DNA of 64,000 bases from Rozella allomycis CSF55. Taxonomy: Eukaryota; Rozellomycota. The DNA is taken from assembly GCA_000442015.1 (NCBI GenBank), contig KE560565.1, positions 1-64,000 on the forward strand. The letters run 5' to 3'. The notes under the pieces were generated by a model. It ran no database searches, had not been told where the DNA came from, and was given only the letters and a program-made list of their open reading frames with translations. This document shows positions 54,993 to 64,000 of this stretch, piece by piece. The first letter of the stretch is position 1. Every line of letters begins with the position of its first letter. Both the position numbers and the translations under genes were made by a program.

Positions 54993-55773
54993 CAGAGCCC
55001 TGCACGGGTCGGATTTCAAGACCCGCGACCCGCAACCAGCCAGAAGCGGTAACTTGCGACCCACCCCACTAAATTTCAACTTCCAAAATCTCGACCCGCG
55101 ACCCAACCCGCAGATTATACCCTGGTTTAGGTGGCTGGTATCTGAACCATTTCGTTTCATGATTTATGCCAAATTTTATGAATATCATTATAGCAGACAG
55201 CAGTAAATCATTATTGCATTGACTATTACTATATATATTTTATAACAACCTAGTAATACGTTACTCTTTTGAGTTTGGCATATCGTGGGCCCGTGGCTAG
55301 ATCTGTAGGGCTATGTTATATGTATAACAGAAAATGTTATCATCCTAGTCTAATTAGTCTTTGTCTATTTTCTAATTTCTTTCATGAATAAATGGTCTAA
55401 AATATTGATACATCAATGATTAACAGCACTTATAGACCAAAATGTAGTTATGACAAATTTTGACGCATAATGCCCCGCGCCAATATTTTAAACGGTTGCT
55501 TAAATCAAGATATTATATTAAATAAGCACAGTTTGGCCACTCTGCAGGAAGGCATAGGTCAGTTGAATATAGAGTTGGCCATGAGCCGGCCGGCAACCGT
55601 TCGAGACTTGACGTTTTGCTATTTTTTTTCATAAATAGCCCAACCAACTTCGACCCGCAACCACCCATCATAAAAAATGTAGACCCGCAACCCAACCCAT
55701 TTGGCTATTTGCGGGTCGTGGGTTGGGTTTTTTGCGGGTCTGACCTGCAGACCCAAACCCGTGCAGGGTTCTG
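54993..55773. mobile_element. hAT-like non-autonomous DNA transposon (MITE), intact ends
   Basis: A 781-bp element starts CAGAGCCCTGCACGGGT and ends with the inverted ACCCGTGCAGGGTTCTG: 17-bp terminal inverted repeats with one mismatch. It is flanked on both sides by the same 8 bp, GTGGTAGA (54985-54992 and 55774-55781). An 8-bp target duplication with CAG...CTG ends is diagnostic of the hAT superfamily. Subterminal repeats of ACCCGC occur inside both ends, as expected of transposase-binding sites. There is no transposase frame, so it must be mobilised in trans. Intact ends and perfect target duplication suggest a fairly young insertion. Confidence 0.88.
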
Positions 55774-55781
55774 GTGGTAGA

Positions 55782-56117
55782 CCAAGAAACAATTCCACTA
55801 ATGTAGTCCTAAACCAATCCTAAAATAGATGTGTTTTATTAACATTCAATGTTCAACAATCAACATCTGTTGCAACAAACTAAAAACAATGTTCAAGCCA
55901 ATGCAGAATGCTTAGGATTAACGATTCCAGAAATGTTCTTATATAAGCTCAATATTGACATTTCGCTGTTGAACAATTAGATTCCATGACTTAACCACTA
56001 ATTCCACTAAATTCGGATAGACCTAGTCAAGACTTCATCATGAAAGATCATCCTTCAAAAACAAACATACTTTATCTGTTATTTCATTATCATCTTTATG
56101 TACAATTTTCAATTCAT
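55782..56117. other. no gene or repeat recognised
   Basis: A 336-bp AT-rich stretch between the hAT MITE and the second MULE copy. It holds no supported coding frame and no clear repeats. Confidence 0.4.
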
Positions 56118-58950
56118 GAACTTTGTAATTCATTGTAAAACACCTTTACTTCAAACTCGTTAGTTATTTAATAATTTCTAATATATACATTTAATATTTT
56201 TAACAGATATTTCATTCCCAAAATGATTACACTTAATGACTTTACATTACAATGTCCCTAACTCCTTTCGTATAAGAAATTTCCTTTTGTGTCACTATAC
56301 GATGAACAAGTTAACGATCAATGAGAATACTTTTAGCAAGAAGACGTTAGGTTCATCCATAATCCATCAACGAGTCTCTTGCACTTCCATTTGAATGTTT
56401 GGGTTAACCAAATACTTACTAATTGCTAAAAAACACTGACACTGGACCCAATTGTTCTAAAGGGAAAAGCATTTATTTTTANGACTTTACATTACAATGT
56501 CCCTAACCCTTTCGTATAAGAAATTTCCTTTTGTGTCACTACACGATGAAAAAGTTAACGATCAATGAGAATATTTTTAGCAAGAACTAGAAGACGTTAG
56601 GTTCATCCATAATCCATCAACGAGTCTCTTGCACTTCCATTTGAATGTTTGGGTTAACCAAAAATCTAATACTTACTAATTGCTAAAGAAAACTGACACT
56701 GGACCCAATTGTTCTAAAGGGAAAAGCATTTATTTATATACCATTGGCGCTATTTATCAAAGATATGTTTTCTGAATAAAATATGTACGAGCCCAAAAAA
56801 TTTCTCTTGCCAGCCCACCTGGAATTTCCGCACTGGAGCTTACGTGTTAAAATATCTAAATAAAAATTAATTAATTTTCCCAGCCCAGTTTAAATGTTTT
56901 TTAATCTTTTTAGCCCACCTCCAAAATTTAAAAGCCACCCTACCCTTGTCTACAATTTTTAATGTTCAAAGCCCAAAAATGTGCGCCTTTTTTTACAAGT
57001 AATACCTGAATGCATAGAAAAGGAGAAATATNTGTTCAAAGCCCAACCAAGCCACACAATGGTAGAAAAATATGCGCCTTTTTTTACAAGTAATACCTGA
57101 ATGCATAGAAAAGAATAAATATGTGAATCGTATGATCAAGCCGAGCACATATTGAAAATGGATTTTGGCTCTGGTGTTTCCATGACTAAATTAAGAGGCC
57201 CGAAGATGTTTTAGAGCGAAATGTGCCCGGAATGTGAGAGACATCAAGACCCAGCTTGAAGGTGGCTGCCACTCAGTTAATTGAGGAAAATTTTGATAAA
57301 TTGCCCTCGAAATTGCCAAAATTATAGAGGAGAACTCCCAAGCTGCATCTTTATCACGACACCAAATTTATTAAAATACTAGCAAAGGCGACACAAACAA
57401 GCTCCGCGACTCAAAAACCATATTTTGGAAATTCTCAAAAAGTCACTTGAAAATTTGGACGAAATTTCGGAAAATGAAAAAAACACCAACCCCTGTTATT
57501 TGGCTTTGACATTGAGTACATTGAGTACGGAATCGCCAGAATCGGCGTTGGATGCGATGAGGATCCACTTTTTATTGGCTTTACATCAAGAGCGCTCCTT
57601 GAAAGCTGGGTGAGTGCGTACAATGATACTTGTGGAAAAGTCCAGGCGTGCGTTGACGAGACTTACAGACTCGATGAATCACACTATCAGGAAATTGTGC
57701 TTGGCATGGTTAATGTGTCTGGGCAATTTCATTTGCTACGTGTAGCATTATCTAGTCATAAACGCGAAAAAGAATACAAATTACTCATTGGCAGTACCAA
57801 TAGAATGTTAGTGAAATACAGTGCCTTCAAGTTTTGCCCTGACATTGTTGTTTCCGATGGTGCTATGTCTATGCGAAACGGTTTTGAACATTTTTTTGAT
57901 GATGACTATGTCCATATTATGTGCGATACACATGTCTTAAGAAATGCAGAGAAAGATTTTTTTCCAATCTACCATTATCTTCTAGTGAAAAAGCAAAAAT
58001 TTGGAAAAGTGAAATTTTGATAATTTTCCAAAAAATATCGAAAACCCGAAATGAAAGTGAATGGAAACAATATTATAGATACTTAAAAGAACTGTGCAGG
58101 AAACAAAATTACAATGCATTTTGTACATATTTATCTGAAACCTGGCTTAATCCGAATTCATTTTGGTCAAACTGGGCTTCTTACTTGATTCCACCTGTTA
58201 ACCATAATGTTTTTATGTTTATACTACCTGTTTAGATGCCAACTAGAGTACATTCATCCCAATCCTAAAAAGAGGATATCTGCATCAAAGGCCTTAAACT
58301 ACCCCTTAATGTCAGGAATATCGTGAATATAAAAAAAATATAATTATTTTACAATTTAGGGAAGGATTCAAATTTTTCAGTGCCAAAGACATTAATACAT
58401 GACAGCATGTCCTCCAATACAACCAGTTTCTACAGTCACAGGAACCTGTATCAAGATGAATAATAAAACATAATGATTGTTTTTCTCATTTATAAGCTTG
58501 GTTTTTTGTGAACCAATAGTTTTGTCGAAAGTATAAATACGAATATTGCTGATTGCTTTGTTAACAGCATCTTGGTCATAGTTGCGATATAATAATTTTT
58601 TTTAAAAGTAAACTTTAAAGCATTTCCAAAATCAAAAACAACTGATTCTAACTTTTCCATAAGCTCAACCGCTGTAAATCGTTTTCGTTTAGTGTATGGC
58701 GTTATTGGTGAAAGCGTAACCTTGGTATTTTTCTGTCCATATTTGAACAACAAGATTATCACCTGGACAATTTTAATGATTCAATATCTGGATGAGCCAT
58801 TGTTCCTTACAAGTTGATATTCGTATTCCGTACCTGCCAAAGTTATATAAACTTCCAACATTAAAAGAAACATTTAACAAACAGCCCAGTATACCACCAA
58901 AGGAGCATATGACATTCGTTGGTTCAATTACCCAATTTGGTTATGGACTA
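56118..58950 (+). mobile_element. MULE (Mutator-like) DNA transposon copy with gaps
   Basis: This block contains the transposase region below, plus flanking non-coding parts shared with 51327-52425. It is cut by N at 56482 and 57032, each flanked by repeated sequence, so more than one copy may be spliced together by the assembly. Ends are not resolved by eye. Confidence 0.6.
57380..58234 (+). pseudogene. MULE transposase, broken
   Basis: Plus-strand frames encode a MULE transposase core: ACVDETYRLDESHYQEI (first catalytic Asp), FCPDIVVSDGAMSMRNGF (second), and the CDTHVLRNAEKDFF Cys/His block. The frame then shifts at a run of seven T (57957-57963) and continues in another frame (KIWKSEILIIFQKISKTRNE, WLNPNSFWSNWASYL) to a stop at 58233-58235. 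Another break lies near 57612, where the upstream part (LSTLSTESPESALDAMRIHF) ends. The third acidic residue and zinc-finger parts are not complete. This copy cannot make a whole enzyme. Confidence 0.75.
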
Positions 58951-60109
58951 TTCATTAAATTTGAAAATAGCCAATGAAAACCGTTGTGGCTGAGGTTATT
59001 TAAAAGTTTTTCTTCAGCCAGGGTACATGATTTCAGAATTTCCAGAATAGCATATAAAACAATATTCAAAATTGTTCACATTCTCCCCCTCTTGTGGAAT
59101 GAAGTCGGAAGGCATACAGGATCATCAGAGTCTTCATATTTAAATTATTTGGATCAGATTTGTCTCCAGAGCTATCATTAGAGTTTTCGACATCTTGAAA
59201 TTTTTCAGATACAGAATTATTTAATAAATTTCATTAGTATTGAATTCAATTAATCTTTGAGCTGATTAGCAAGCCGGAACGTAGTGTAGGGGAAGCTTTT
59301 ATAGTTTGGCGTTCACGAAATTTTTTAAATGCCTAGGGGCGTACATTTTTCGGAAAACATTACACCAAAAAGTACTTCAAAAAATAAAAATTTTAGACCG
59401 GAAAAAAGACCATTCGATTCAGCAGGCAAAGTTTCCATTGTCTGACCACGAACGGCTCCAAAGCCCGTGTTTTGAGGGCCCANAACATTAAAAGAAACAT
59501 TTAACAAACAGCCCAGTATACCACCAAAGGAGCATATGACATTCGTTGGTTCAATTACCCAATTTGGTTATGGACTATTCATTAAATTTGAAAATAGCCA
59601 ATGAAAACCGTTGTGGCTGAGGTTATTTAAAAGTTTTTCTTCAGCCAGGGTACATGATTTCAGAATTTCCAGAATAGCATATAAAACAATATTCAAAATT
59701 GTTCACATTCTCCCCCTCTTGTGGAATGAAGTCGGAAGGCATACAGGATCATCAGAGTCTTCATATTTAAATTATTTGGATCAGATTTGTCTCCAGAGCT
59801 ATCATTAGAGTTTTCGACATCTTGAAATTTTTCAGATACAGAATTATTTAATAAATTTCATTAGTATTGAATTCAATTAATCTTTGAGCTGATTAGCAAG
59901 CCGGAACGTAGTGTAGGGGAAGCTTTTATAGTTTGGCGTTCACGAAATTTTTTAAATGCCTAGGGGCGTACATTTTTCGGAAAACATTACACCAAAAAGT
60001 ACTTCAAAAAATAAAAATTTTAGACCGGAAAAAAGACCATTCGATTCAGCAGGCAAAGTTTCCATTGTCTGACCACGAACGGCTCCAAAGCCCGTGTTTT
60101 GAGGGCCCA
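58857..60109. repeat. 626-bp exact tandem copy either side of a one-N gap
   Basis: 58857-59482 and 59484-60109 appear identical base for base and are separated only by the N at 59483 (offset 627). This is what unmerged overlapping contig ends look like. A real tandem duplication with the gap exactly at the joint is less likely. It contains no supported gene. Confidence 0.8.
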
Positions 60110-60509
60110 ACTTTTGGTCTAAAAATAGATTTCGGATTTTCTGGAAATACCTATGGCCGAGAGACCACGTCGACAGACAGCGATCATACAACGAAGACTT
60201 TGATGTGCTAGAGTACTTATCCCAGCGTGCAAGTAAGAGATGCTTTATGTATATGAAAAAAGATCGGGGCAAGTATAAGCGAAGAAGTGTAGGCCGTAAA
60301 CGCAGGAGAGACGACGACGCCGACAATGATGGAGACTGGGTGCCTCCACCAAACATCATTCCGCCTGATCCGCACCCGAACCAACAAGCCGAACCCGAGA
60401 CCATGTCCTAAGCTGATTACCTTGCGGCATTTGATAGCGAAGCGAACAGGCCTTTGCACCAACAGCCCTGGGCCAAGGACAGAATGAAGCGATTCCAAAA
60501 AGATGGAGA

Positions 60510-60659
60510 AGTTTCAACAAGCAAGATGCCGTACTTGTCACGACATGTGGCCTACCTCTCGGTGAAAAGGAAATGTCACTTGGTCTCTCTTTCGTGGCTC
60601 TATCAAGTGCGAAACGCTTGAAGGATATGATTGTCATGCCCATATTCTTTGACCGTTAG
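60510..60659 (+). mobile_element. PIF1-type helicase C-terminal fragment, probably from a Helitron
   Basis: One frame reads AVLVTTCGLPLGEKEMSLGL, then SFVALSSAKRLKDMIVMPIF and FDR before a stop. LGLSFVALSRVKRLKD..PFFFDR is the C-terminal end of the PIF1/RecD-like helicases carried by Helitrons and found as host PIF1. The upstream helicase motifs are absent. The sequence at 60110-60500 is richer in GC and basic residues than its surroundings and may belong to the same element. Confidence 0.6.
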
Positions 60660-61640
60660 ACAAGGATCCTCGACTTAGCGCACGGTATTGTCCACTATGT
60701 TTTTCCTATTTTTGTGGTCGGAGTGATCGGAAATATATAGTTGTTAAAATATGGTAAACAATGTTATAAATTTAGTGGCTTGACTCACGACATACATTGC
60801 CAATGGACTGTTCAGCAGAAAGGCTTTAAGAACAAATTTGGCGTGGTGCTGTTACTACATTTAGCTACAAAGACAGGTCTTATTGTAGGTAAACATTGAA
60901 ATTACGTTTTAATCAATATACTGTCACCTAAAGGCCCACATAATCTAAATTTAAAGAGAAATAATTAAATAATACGTCATATATATATATACCATACTGC
61001 TATTAATTTCAGAGTGGTCTTTTTCGGATTTAACATCCTAATGTTACACCATTTTTAGAATCTCGTTTGGTTTATGGGGTCATATAGGTTACCTCATGAA
61101 TATTTCCCTAAAACCTATATATTGTTTGTTACGTTGAAATCAGTGATTTGGCGCATGCATATTTATAGTGCACTCCAACTCCTGTTTAAGCTGCAAATTG
61201 TTTCCTTTTCAAATTTCCATATACATGCGTGGTCAGTTCCTTTCCCAACCGCACACACCCTTTGCGATTTGTGGTTTGGCTATTGGATCTCGTTTTTGCT
61301 AAATAGTCGAGCTTCGGTATATTCACAAAAATCTAATGAAACGAGTATGCGTTTGTTACTGGCTGATACGCTTTGTTAATGGCAGTGTTTGGGCAGTTAA
61401 TTGTTTTCTTGACAAAAGCTATCTTTGACATATAGTCCAGCCTGACCCAACGAACTGTGCATCAAAGTAACTAAAATATTTGTCGCCATGAAACGCCAGG
61501 GTTATTCAATGTTTACACCATTGCTTGGGGACTGGTAGACAACATAGTGGTGACCAATAGAGAATAAGGGAGCTCGTAAACAATACTGTAAATCTGTATA
61601 CTATAATATGGTATTTATGTTGAATTAAAGTTTGAAAGAC
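60660..61640. other. no gene recognised
   Basis: About 1 kb between the helicase fragment and the copia fossil. Contains short AT repeats (near 60975-60995) but no supported coding frame, RNA gene or inverted repeat. Confidence 0.35.
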
Positions 61641-62320
61641 CAAACCTGAGAATTGAGGTCACGTGACCTGCACTTCAACCTATATAAATCACCCTTGTTA
61701 AATAGACACTAATTCTTCATCTTACTTGTTTCTACACGTTATAAGCATCATATGTCGAAGCCAACTGCTACTCCTGAACTGAAAACATTCAAGATAGAGC
61801 CAAAACTTTCTAAAGTGGAAGACTACTCTTTGTGGTCACAAGAATCCAAACACTGAATCTATGGGACGATAAGTCCGACCAACCTACTGAAAGCACACTT
61901 GTCAACGACAGAAAGTGAACAGCGTGAGCGACGAGAGCATAAGAGGACTTATGGAATGCACCTCAACCACTGAAATATGGAATGCCATTACCAACAAATT
62001 CGAATCTCCATCCATCTCAAGACGACTGCGTGTTTTACGCAATCTTGTCACATTCAAATTCCCAGCTGAACCAACCAACGAATCTATCAAAGAGGCCTTT
62101 AATAATCTCATGGAAATGCATCGTACATTGAGCAATTTAACTGACAAAAGTAACATATCTGTTACTGAATTAACCACTTTCATCTCACTAGCCGCAATGC
62201 CAAACGTTTGTTTTGATGGACTACGAAGTATCTTGGAATACGAACTGGAAATAGGCGAAACCCTCACTCTAGAGGACATTAAATTGAAGTTATTGCATGA
62301 CGTGGAAAGTGGATCGGGAC

Positions 62321-62529
62321 GGCTAAATCTATACACACCCGGGGTGTCTGAACANTAGGCGATTAAATATTCTATTTTCTTTCGATCTTTCTATTTTTAG
62401 ATTTATATATCAGCCACAGTGGATTAAACTCGAGCCAGTGAGGCGCATTACTTGCCATTCCATTCCACCAATCATATTTCTTCTTACCTATGGGGTGTGG
62501 TCACACCCGGGGTGTAATTTCCTTTAGCC
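62321..62529. mobile_element. small MULE-like MITE with 9-bp target duplication
   Basis: A 209-bp element starts GGCTAAATC and ends TTTAGCC, with matching inner inverted repeats CACACCCGGGGTGT. It is flanked by perfect 9-bp direct repeats GATCGGGAC (62312-62320 and 62530-62538). A 9-bp target duplication is typical of Mutator-like elements. It has no coding capacity and contains an N at 62355, so its true length is uncertain. It sits inside the copia fossil and is therefore younger. Confidence 0.7.
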
Positions 62530-63092
62530 GATCGGGACTTAACCAAGCAACTACTACTACTACACTACTAACAAAGACCAAGACGAAAAGCAACCACTGT
62601 GAACACAACTTTGAATCTTCAAAATGCTGCACTGCAATGTTCTAACCAATGGCTGTCATCGATACATCAAAGCAGGAGAGAAGCGAGTCAAACACCGAGA
62701 AGGTTCCGCCTCATGCGCATCTGCAACTGCACTGAAGCCATCCCACAAGGCCAACCTAGTCTGGACTGTTGATAGCGCTATCACTGACCACTTGACATCA
62801 AATAAAGAAACATTCGAGCTTGACAAGGAATATTCAAAAATATTCAAATTATTTAGAAGTTGCTAATGGCACTCAAATGCCAATTATCGGTAACGGAAAC
62901 ATGCGCCTGGGCAAGCTCAATTTACTGAACACCCTGATGTGTCCACAAGCTACCCACAACTTAGTCTCAGTCCCACAACTAACCCGTGACGGATTCACTG
63001 CCACAATCGTTACTGAAAATAGATGCCTCATATAACAACTAACACCAACTCATATTAGACAGCCCACCACTTTTGGCAGCAGAGCTGAACTC

Positions 63093-63573
63093 TAGAGACC
63101 TGCATGAGACGGTTTTTCTCAGCAAGTACTCGTTCTCGCGAGAGATGAGACAAAACCAACACGATTCCCACATACCACCAACTTTCTATGAATGAGACCG
63201 AGTACTCGCCACCCCTTCACACCCTTGCCAATCCCGAAATTTACAGAATGGAGCCTAACGTAAAGGAACAAATAATGATGAAACTTGATCGCAAAGAATA
63301 CATTTCTATTCCTTATGAACCCAAAAATGAACGCAAAATTCGTAGCGCGGCTTGGGAGTTTTTTCATTTGGTATGTGATACCAAACAGGACTCTGTTGGG
63401 TATGCACTTTTCCAGCACTGCAAGGAACGAGATGGTTTAATAAGCGTTAAACATAAAAGCACTTCCGGGCTTCTCAAACATATAAACATCTGCAAGAAAA
63501 GAAAACTTTCCGAGACCAGTTTTCGGAGCCAGGTCAAATGCCAATAACTTCATTTTTAAAAGTAAAAAATATT
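63093..63573 (+). mobile_element. hAT transposon 5' part with BED-finger-like transposase start
   Basis: Inserted in the copia fossil right after GCTGAACTC. A frame from 63188 (MNETEYSPPLHTLANPEIYR) reads SAAWEFFHLVCD, then STSGLLKHINICKKRK, the pattern of the BED zinc finger at the N-terminus of hAT transposases, although the first cysteine pair is not typical. The contig ends at the N at 63574. The next contig restarts with the copia sequence CCACCACTTTTGG...GCTGAACTC seen at 63064-63092, that is, an uninterrupted version of the site. Confidence 0.6.
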
Positions 63574-64000
63574 NCCACCACTTTTGGAAGCAGCGCTGAA
63601 CTCACAATCACTACTCAGTTAAACAACTTAAAAAACCATTCAGCCAACGTTGTGACCGCTATGGAGATTCATTGCAAACTAGGTCACATTAGTTTCAGGC
63701 GTCTGTATGACATACGGTCCAGATTGCCACAAGGCCCAACATGTAATCCCAATAAGATGCAACCATGCACATTCTACCTGCAGGTAAAATCCAAAAGAAG
63801 TCTTCCTATGACTCAACTATGAGATAAACCAAACCGTATTGGAGATGTTGTTGTACANAAAAATATTATTTCCTTTTTTTCAAAGGTGAAAAAGGCTCCA
63901 GACAAGGCTGTTGCAAGCTGTCGTAATGCACAATTAAACTTAGTCTTAGCCCTGTGTCTGCTTTGTTAGTAGGCCGAACCCTTTCCATGGTTGGTGTCCG

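Larger units (their letters stand above)
61640..63857 (+). mobile_element. Ty1/copia fossil with gag and protease/pre-integrase parts
   Basis: A Ty1/copia element lies in plus orientation. A TATA-like promoter region near 61680 is followed by gag (about 61750-62340, with KLSKVEDYSLW and TEIWNAITNKFESPS), then a protease-like region (VWTVDSAITDHLTSN) and the gag-pre-integrase region (MEIHCKLGHISFRRLYDIRS). It is broken in several places and carries two DNA-transposon insertions, a MULE-like MITE and a hAT piece, and two gaps. The window ends before reverse transcriptase. Long terminal repeats are not resolved. It is older than both insertions. Confidence 0.82.

Noticed and set aside
60960-60995. 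AT dinucleotide run as a possible origin or centromere element
   Set aside because: A short run in AT-rich DNA with nothing else to support it.

Overview
The window is AT-rich eukaryotic nuclear DNA from a small, very compact genome, interrupted by two transposon islands. The gene set fits an early-diverging fungus or near relative. It has ERG8-type phosphomevalonate kinase, eIF4B, Dhh1, RIC1 and VMA21, together with genes that most Dikarya lack: an ITFG1/TIM-like FG-GAP protein, a kinesin-10 with a helix-hairpin-helix tail, and a FERM/SH3/CH/DH/PH exchange factor. A Cryptomycota- or aphelid-like organism such as Rozella is my best guess, but this is inference. The standard genetic code fits every gene.

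The dominant feature is intron size. I placed 126 introns in 28 genes by requiring GT...AG ends, a continuous reading frame and, where the family is known, recovery of the conserved residues at the joint. All but two are 22-34 nt, most often 26. The other two are 55 and 56 nt, and each looks like two minimal introns placed end to end. This is why raw open reading frames look fragmented; after removing these introns almost all host genes read through whole.

Region by region. 1-15.5 kb: a short unknown protein, GRIP-domain golgin, long-chain acyl-CoA synthetase, phosphomevalonate kinase, tRNA adenosine deaminase Tad1, class IV aminotransferase, ARL2, mitoribosomal mL43, SulP transporter, VMA21, eIF4B-like protein, a C2H2 zinc-finger protein and an intronless secreted protein. 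15.6-22.7 kb: transposon island starting at half a tRNA-Tyr gene, with 11 one-N gaps, Ty1/copia and Ty3/gypsy fossils, a hAT fragment and an APE-type LINE. 22.7-51.2 kb: TFIIB/BRF family factor, ITFG1/TIM, signal peptidase subunit SPC2, a PB1-like protein, uS10m, lunapark, kinesin-10, CLASP, RIC1, glycerol-3-phosphate dehydrogenase, DEAD-box helicase Dhh1/DDX6, a WD40 protein, a USP36/42-like ubiquitin protease and the 1434-residue FERM-SH3-FERM-CH-DH-PH protein, plus several small unknowns. 51.3-64 kb: second transposon island with MULE copies, a hAT-like MITE, a small MULE-like MITE, a PIF1-type helicase fragment and a Ty1/copia fossil; it has six one-N gaps, several flanked by repeated sequence.

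Genes alternate strand and are packed tightly. Divergent start codons can be 14-23 bp apart and one pair may share a 9-bp palindrome; convergent stop codons lie 8-84 bp apart. There are no operons. Functional themes are membrane traffic and secretion (golgin, ARL2, RIC1, lunapark, SPC2, VMA21), microtubules (CLASP, kinesin-10, with ARL2 as a tubulin-folding partner), Rho signalling, mRNA translation and decay (eIF4B, Dhh1), mitochondrial translation (mL43, uS10m) and lipid or isoprenoid metabolism. Exon joints are read by eye, not from transcripts; intron-free stretches could still hide in-frame introns.
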